DNA from: Symsagittifera roscoffensis
Taxonomy: Eukaryota; Xenacoelomorpha; Acoela; Convolutidae
DNA: 64,000 nucleotides
Assembly (NCBI RefSeq): GCF_963678635.1
Contig: NC_087069.1
Span: 45,365,448 to 45,429,447, forward strand
Reading direction: 5' to 3'
Part shown: piece by piece, positions 58,661 to 64,000 of the stretch
Position numbering within the stretch: position 1 is the stretch's first letter
How the letters are laid out: every line of letters starts with the position of its first letter
Program-made: the position numbers and the translations under genes
Notes under the pieces: generated by a model
Seen by the model: only the letters and a program-made list of their open reading frames with translations
Databases searched by the model: none
What the model was told of the DNA's origin: nothing

Positions 58661-58784
58661 ATAAGGAAACCTATTCACTATCTTAATACATAGGAAATCT
58701 ATTCCCTATCTTAATGCATAGCCTGGAGACCGGATATTCTATTCCCTATCTTAAAACACCGGGGTCTCAACCATCCCTCACTTC

Positions 58785-58865
58785 TCCTCACACATACTAC
58801 TAACATACATACATGCTTACATACATTCATAAATACAGTCATATATACATACATACATTCAGTCC
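58785..58865. repeat. Imperfect (CATA)n microsatellite
   Basis: ACATACATACATGCTTACATACATTCATAAATACAG and similar words over about 80 bp. Confidence 0.8.
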
Positions 58866-58909
58866 TCGGCTAAACGCTATCAAGTTGTGTTTAGCTGTCA
58901 ATTGTTTGA

Positions 58910-61810
58910 AGAATTTTTCCATTGAAAAAATTTGCCGGTCAATTTTTTAACTGCATTCAAATTCTTTCGAAAAACTTTTATCCTGTCGTTTTTCCCGATT
59001 GATGTTAACTTCTTTTCAATTGCTGATTATTTTTTTTCGTTGGCGCTAATCGCGGTTGACTTTTTTTGGTCGCGCCGTCTGCGACTAATTTTTCAACCGC
59101 CGCGGCTAACTTTTCGACCGCCGCAACTATTTTGTTGAATGCTTTGACTAATTTTTTGACCACCCCATTTAACTTTCTTACGGTCGCACTGGTCGCGGTT
59201 AACATTCTTTTGGTCGCACCGTTTGCTGTTAACTTTCCTTCGGTCGCACCAATTTTTGACCATGCAGCGTCATATTCGGCAAAGCCTGGAATTACCAAAT
59301 TGTGATCGCAGCGGTCTGAAAATTTTCATATAAGGTTGCGGCAGTCTGAAAATGCCAAAGTTTGGTCGCAATCGTGTGATCATAAAATCACAACCCAAGT
59401 ATAGGAGAAAATTGTACTCGTCATTCTGAAAACCGAAAGAATGTTTTTAAGTCTGTATACAATTCTGCAAGATACGTTAGAATGAACCCGATTTCGAACA
59501 GGTTGTATCTGATCCTAATTACAAGAAATAATTTTTCCCTTTTGATATTAACTTCTTTTCGGTCGCGTTAATTGCTGTTTTTTTTTCGGTTGCACCGATC
59601 GCGGTTATCTTTTACCCGGTCGCATTATTTTCTGACCATGAAGCGACTAACTTATGATCACCGCAACCAATTTTTTGACCGCCGCGACTAATTTATCGAC
59701 CATCGCGACTGATTTTTCGAAGGTTGCAACTAGTTTTTGACCACCGGGACTCATTTTTTGACCGCCGCGACTAGTTTTTTCTTTCGAGCCCCGACTAATT
59801 TTTCGAACGCCGCGACCGATTTTCTACCATACAGGGACTAACTTTTCGACCGCCGCGACCATTTTTTTGACCATGCTGCGACTAATATTTTCCTCCAAGC
59901 CGCGAATGTTTTTTCGAACGCCGCGACTAATTTTTGATCGCCGGTTAATTTTTTTAACTGCATTCAAATGCTTTCGAAAAATTTTTATCCTGTCGTTTTT
60001 CCTCATTGATGTTAATTTCTTTTCAATTGTTGATATTTTTTTTTCGTTGGCGCTGATCGCGGTTGACTTTTTTTGGGTCGCGCCGGTCGCGGCTAATTTT
60101 TCAACCACCGCGACTAACTTTTCGACCGCCGCAACTAGTTTTTTGAATGTTTTGACAAATTTTTGACCACTCCATTTGGTCGCGCCGCTCGCTGTTAACT
60201 TTCCTTCGGTCCATATGGTGTTAACCATTTTTTGACCATGCAGCGTCATATTCGGCAACATCTGGTCCTAAAAGCCTGGAATTACTAAATTTTGGTTGCA
60301 GCGGTCTGAAAGTTTTCATTTAAGGTTGCGGCAGTCTGAAAATGCCAAAATTTGGTCGCGATCGTGTGATCATAAAATCACAACCCAAGTATAGGAGAAA
60401 GTTGTACTCGTCATTTTGAAAATCGAAAGAATGTTTTTAAGTCTGTATACAATTCTGCAAGTTACGTTAGAATGAACCCGATTTCGAACAGGTTGTATCT
60501 GATCCTAATTACAAGAAATAAGGTTTCCCTTTTGATATTAACTTCTTTTCGGTCGCGTTAATTGCTGTTTTTTTTTCGGTTGCACCGATCGCGGTTATCT
60601 TTTCCCCGGTCGCATCTTTTTCTGACCATGAAGCGACTAACTTTTGATAACCGCAACCAAATTTTGACCGCCGCGACCGATTTTCGATTAAGCCGTGACC
60701 AATTTTTCGACCGCCGTAACCAATTTTTTGATCATGCCGTCACTTATTTTACGAAAACCGCGATTAATTTTTCGACCGCCGCGATTAATTTATCGACCAC
60801 CGCGACTGATTTTTCGAAGGTCGCAACTAGTTTTTGACCGCCGCGACTCGTTTTTTGACCGCCGCGACTAGTTTTTTCTTCCGAGCCCCGACTATTTTTT
60901 TGAACGCCGCGACCGATTTTCTACCATACCGGGACTAACTTTTCGACCGCCGCGACCATTTTTTTGATCATGCCGCGACTAATTTTCGTCAGCCGCAATT
61001 TTTTTTTGCTTCGGTTGCACCGGTCGCGCTTAAGATTCCTTTCGTCGCGGCAATAGTGGTTAACTTTCTTTCGGTCGTACCGGTCGCGGACACATTGCCG
61101 CGGTCCGCAAAGTCTCGAAATACCAAATTTCACTCGCGGCGGTCTAAAAATGCCCATTGTCAGTCGCGGCAGTCTGAAAATGTCAAATTTTTTTGCGACC
61201 GTCTGATCATAAAACCACAACCTCAATCCAGGATAGGACAATTACTAATGGTTGTTTTGAAAGTCAAACGAGTGTTTTGAAGTCTGCTTACAATACTGCA
61301 AGTTACGTTAGAAATAACCCGATTCTGAATCGATTGCATTGTCACATAACTACAAGAAAAAATGTTTTAATATTGATATTAATGTCTCTTCAGTCGCGCC
61401 GATCTCGGTTAAGTTTTCTTTGGTCCCACCAAATTTTGAACATGCAGTGACTAATTTTTTGACCGTCGCAGCCATTTTTTCGACAATCCCGGGGCTAATT
61501 TTCGATCGCCGCGACTAATTTTCCGAGCAATGCGACAATTTTTTTGACCATGCCGCGACTAATATTTTCCTCCAAGCCGCGACTGTTTTTTCGAACGCCG
61601 CAACTATTTTTTGATCGCCGCAATTAACTTTCTTTCGATCGCACCGATCGCGGTTAACACTCCTTCGGTTGCCGGTCGCAGACACATTGCCTCGCTTCGC
61701 AAAGTCTGGAAATACCAAATTTTGATTGCGGCGGTCCGGATATGTCAATTTTTGGTCGCGGCAGTCTAGAAATACCTAAATTTGGTCGCAACTGTCTGAT
61801 CGTAAGACTA
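58910..61810. repeat. GC-rich minisatellite (21-nt unit) organised in four larger repeats
   Basis: The unit GACCGCCGCGACTAATTTTT(C), 21 nt, recurs dozens of times with variants. A larger repeat is marked by GCAGTCTGAAAATGCC at 59341, 60331, 61169 and 61761 (steps 990, 838, 592). The first two larger units (58929 and 59938) are highly similar from the ATTTTTTAACTGCATTCAAA word onward. On the minus strand the 21-nt unit reads E-K-L-V-A-A-V, a heptad with Leu/Val at coiled-coil core spacing. GC content stands out from the surroundings. Confidence 0.9.
59824..60261 (-). other. 145-codon ORF over the heptad minisatellite
   Basis: ATG at 60261, stop at 59824-59826. Contains KFVKTFKKLVAAVEKLVAVV and near its end MVKKMVAAVEKLVPVW, with a basic middle (KKLTSMRKNDRIKIFRKHLN). 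The frame is kept because the repeat unit is a multiple of three. A related ORF of 97 codons lies at 59298-59005, and another at 61241-60921. No upstream promoter, acceptor or poly(A) context was convincing. It may be a former coiled-coil gene, or simply an open repeat. Confidence 0.3.
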
Positions 61811-62690
61811 CAGTCTCGACTCGGATATATGAGAAAGTACTTTTAGTCGTTTTGAAAGTGAAAAAATTGTTTTGAAATCTGAACACAATACTGCAAGTTA
61901 CTTCAGAATAAGCACGATTCCGATTAGTTCATAGCGGAACATAATCACAACAACTAGATTAAAAAACAAGATTATCCGAGCTTTTTTATTCTTCCTCTTC
62001 CAAATGTTGAAATCATCGTAACGCTCTCATTATGGGATTTTATATAATTTGGTCGAAACGTTTTGATGAAGTTTAACAAGTTAAGTGTTCCAAGCTAAGA
62101 TTTCCAAAAAATATAAACACAGTAATATCAAGAAAATTTCAGAACATTGTTGTGCGTTAAGTCAAAAACAAAAAAAAATGACCGTTCATACGTCGCTTGT
62201 AAGAAATTTAAAACGCTGTAACTTTAGTGCAAAAAAGCATAACTGTAGCTTAAGTCACTTATAAAGCACTTAGCCATCTATTTTCATATAGACTCAAAAG
62301 CAAATTATTTTTGTTAATGAAAATCATGGATCAGTAAGAGTTTTATTATCAATGCAGCAGCGTAATATCAAAGAAAACATAATTACTCATGCGATAGCAA
62401 GGATATTGCAACAGGGTACAAGACCTTTTTCTCACCATAAACAATTTTGTCCACAGATTCCAGCATGCATTTGACATGGATTCGGTACTCATATATTTGC
62501 GCTCATTTTTCTTTCACTCTCACTGTGCGTCCTGATTAGTGTTACTTCAATAAAATCGCAGTTCAAAATGTTAATCGAATTTTATTTTTTTTGTATTTTT
62601 TTGAATTTTTGACTTCGTCGCTTTCGGTTTACTTTTTGTCAGTTTAGTTTCCGCTTTGTTTTTACCATCCATCTAACTCACTTTTCAAGT
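61811..62690. other. Intergenic, unassigned
   Basis: AT-rich without repeats or exons that I can support. Confidence 0.4.
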
Positions 62691-62717
62691 TTTATTTTTT
62701 TCACAAAATAGTTGCTT

Positions 62718-62855
62718 TTAGTGCTCCGATTTAACTCTGCTGTTTCGTAGTAATTTTTTTAAGCTTGATATCGTACATATTTTTTTTTCGATTAAAAACT
62801 TTACTCTGCCCAAACGATTCCGGCCTACGTTTATCGACTCATTTTTAATGCTTAT
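62718..62855 (-). CDS. Weak candidate terminal exon, 45 residues
   Basis: On the minus strand an acceptor-like TTGTTTATTTCACAG ends at 62856; the frame then runs ISIKNESINVGRNRLGRVKF.. to a TAA at 62720-62718, with AATAAA at 62696-62691. The piece is short and basic, with no recognised family. Because such signals arise easily in AT-rich DNA, this is only a pointer. If real, its gene would be divergent to the lectin-like gene, with earlier exons between 62.9 and 63.7 kb. Confidence 0.18.
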   Translation of the reverse strand: MSIKNESINVGRNRLGRVKFLIEKKICTISSLKKLLRNSRVKSEH

Positions 62856-62899
62856 CTGTGAAATAAACAAAATGCTAAACATGTTATAAAAACTATAAT

Positions 62900-63685
62900 T
62901 CAATTTTTTGATGACAACATTTTTTCCATCGCTTTTTTGTTATTTTTTCTTTCTTTTAGGCTTGATAGGTTTCGGCCTATTTACATTGGCTTATTGGCCT
63001 CAGATTGCAAACTCCGACAAGCGAAAAAAGTGTGTGTGTGTGCGTGTTTGTGTTTTGAGGGCAAGGGGGCCTATTAAGATCTAGTTAGTGGTAAAAACTC
63101 GGTATAGTTGTCTCAAATTATTTCATTTGTGCGACTAAATAATGTTTTTCGAGTGTTTTGAGGGCGACGGGGACTTCCCATAAGTCTTAAACCTTGCTTC
63201 ATTTTCTGTAAATAATTCTTTGATTTTAGGTTACCGTGATCATCTTTTATCATTTTATCACTGATCAGAGTAAATTTAGGAGTAACAGAATAGGATACGA
63301 GCTAAAATTTAATTAAAACACAACGTGAACATATACTTTGAGACTTTGTGTACATATTTAGTCTGGATTGTGGGCTGATTATTGATTCTCACAATCAGGT
63401 TAAAATTTTTAAATAGTAAACCTAACGGTTTTTGATTATTTGCCACGTTTTTATAGACCGAGTTCAAAAAATGAATTGAGATCACATGATTGTTGATTTG
63501 AACGTAAAAATTGCGGCAAAATGCTGAATAACCGCGTTTTTTTATTTTCCCCTCGACTTATTTGTAGCTACCGGGAAAATTTCATAATATTATTTCTTTT
63601 TCTTAGTAAATTTATTAAATTAATAGCTTTTCTCAACTAGATTTCTCAATTTAAATAGTACATTTAAGCAAGTTTTTCTTTGAAA
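62900..63685 (+). promoter_or_regulatory. Upstream region of the lectin-like gene
   Basis: AT-rich, with a short GTGTGTGTGTGTGCGTGTTTGTG tract near 63031. GCTTTTCTCAACTAG (to about 63641) is a plausible splice acceptor 45 bp before the ATG, as used in spliced-leader trans-splicing. No TATA element is claimed. Confidence 0.3.
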
Positions 63686-63891
63686 ATGAAACTGAGTAAA
63701 GTTTTTCTCTCTGTTTTCTGTCTCTTCGGCCTATTTGACTCGGTGTTGTCTTGGACAATTGAGGATGTTGAAGGAATATGCGAACGTTGTCCCACTGGTT
63801 TCTACAAAATTCCAGGACTGGACAAGTGCTACGGACTGATTGCTGAAGCAATGCCAAAATTTTCGCAAGCAATTGCTAACTGCTCGGAGAA
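63686..63891 (+). CDS. First exon of a secreted C-type-lectin-like protein
   Basis: ATG 63686 opens MKLSKVFLSVFCLFGLFDSV, a classical signal peptide (positively charged start, hydrophobic core, likely cleavage after Ser22). The mature part begins with ICERCPTGFYKIPGLDKCYG: the C-P-x-G-[FW]-x(8)-C-Y pattern is the usual start of a C-type lectin-like domain, with cysteines at residues 32, 35, 48 and 66, and KFSQAIANC fits the first helix (A-x-x-x-C). The exon ends at 63891 with AA before GTGAGT, a strong donor; the intron is phase 2 after 68 complete codons. A TTG two codons upstream is in frame but ATG is preferred. The rest of the domain, including any carbohydrate-binding residues, lies beyond the window. 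Likely extracellular; ligand unknown. Confidence 0.85.
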
Positions 63892-64000
63892 GTGAGTGTT
63901 TTTCCTTTTGTTTGAATTAAGTTCTGACTTTCATTGTCGCATTGACCTTGAGTAACTTTGAGCTCGGTAACTTGCTCGGTAACCTTGAGCAAGTTTATAA
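63892..64000 (+). other. Start of intron 1 of the lectin-like gene
   Basis: GTGAGTGTTTTTCC begins the intron. It contains an imperfect direct repeat (ACTTTGAGCTCGGTAACTTG / GCTCGGTAACCTTGAGC) and continues past the window edge, with no acceptor seen. Confidence 0.7.

Overview
The window is AT-rich eukaryotic DNA made almost entirely of repeats and element fossils, with very few host genes. Broken pieces of Ty3/gypsy-type LTR elements look like the Tor group I know from the appendicularian tunicate Oikopleura. Candidate introns are short, with pyrimidine-rich tracts ending in TTTCAG, and the right edge carries the first exon of a secreted C-type-lectin-like protein. I therefore infer an Oikopleura-like larvacean, in a gene-poor, repeat-rich region (possibly pericentromeric or sex-linked). 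This is inference; nothing here fixes the species.

Layout: 1-5.3 kb, an A/C-rich, G-poor fossil that looks like the env-side end of an LTR element. 5.98-16.67 kb, a four-unit higher-order tandem array (about 2.4 kb per unit) in which every unit carries an inverted dimer of a non-autonomous, Helentron-like element. 16.7-24.1 kb, CCCGGGTTGACC-ended palindromic elements, a single Helentron-like copy with a readable empty site, and a gag/protease fossil between direct repeats. 24.2-26.7 kb, the best candidates for host exons. 27-28.5 kb, two more single Helentron-like copies running into a 200-N assembly gap at 28571-28770. 29.5-30.75 kb, a gag fossil. 30.75-36.4 kb, a satellite of about 173 bp with two alternating monomer types, plus a 2.15-kb secondary tandem duplication. 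36.7-46 kb, several diverged tandem and dispersed repeats, and a TA/CA microsatellite. 46-54.2 kb, a region with an integrase-bearing Tor-like fossil. 54.4-58.7 kb, minisatellites, an adenain-like cysteine protease fossil and tandem duplications. 58.9-61.8 kb, a minisatellite built on a 21-nt unit that reads as a coiled-coil-like heptad on the minus strand. 61.8-63.7 kb, intergenic DNA, then the lectin-like gene running off the right edge.

The most distinctive features are the inverted dimers of the Helentron-like element and their capture in a macrosatellite, the nucleosome-sized two-monomer satellite, and the heptad-encoding minisatellite. No operon or pathway can be read: the few host exon candidates are unrelated. 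Strong gene evidence exists only for the lectin-like exon; the exons at 24.3 and 26.1 kb are moderate candidates.
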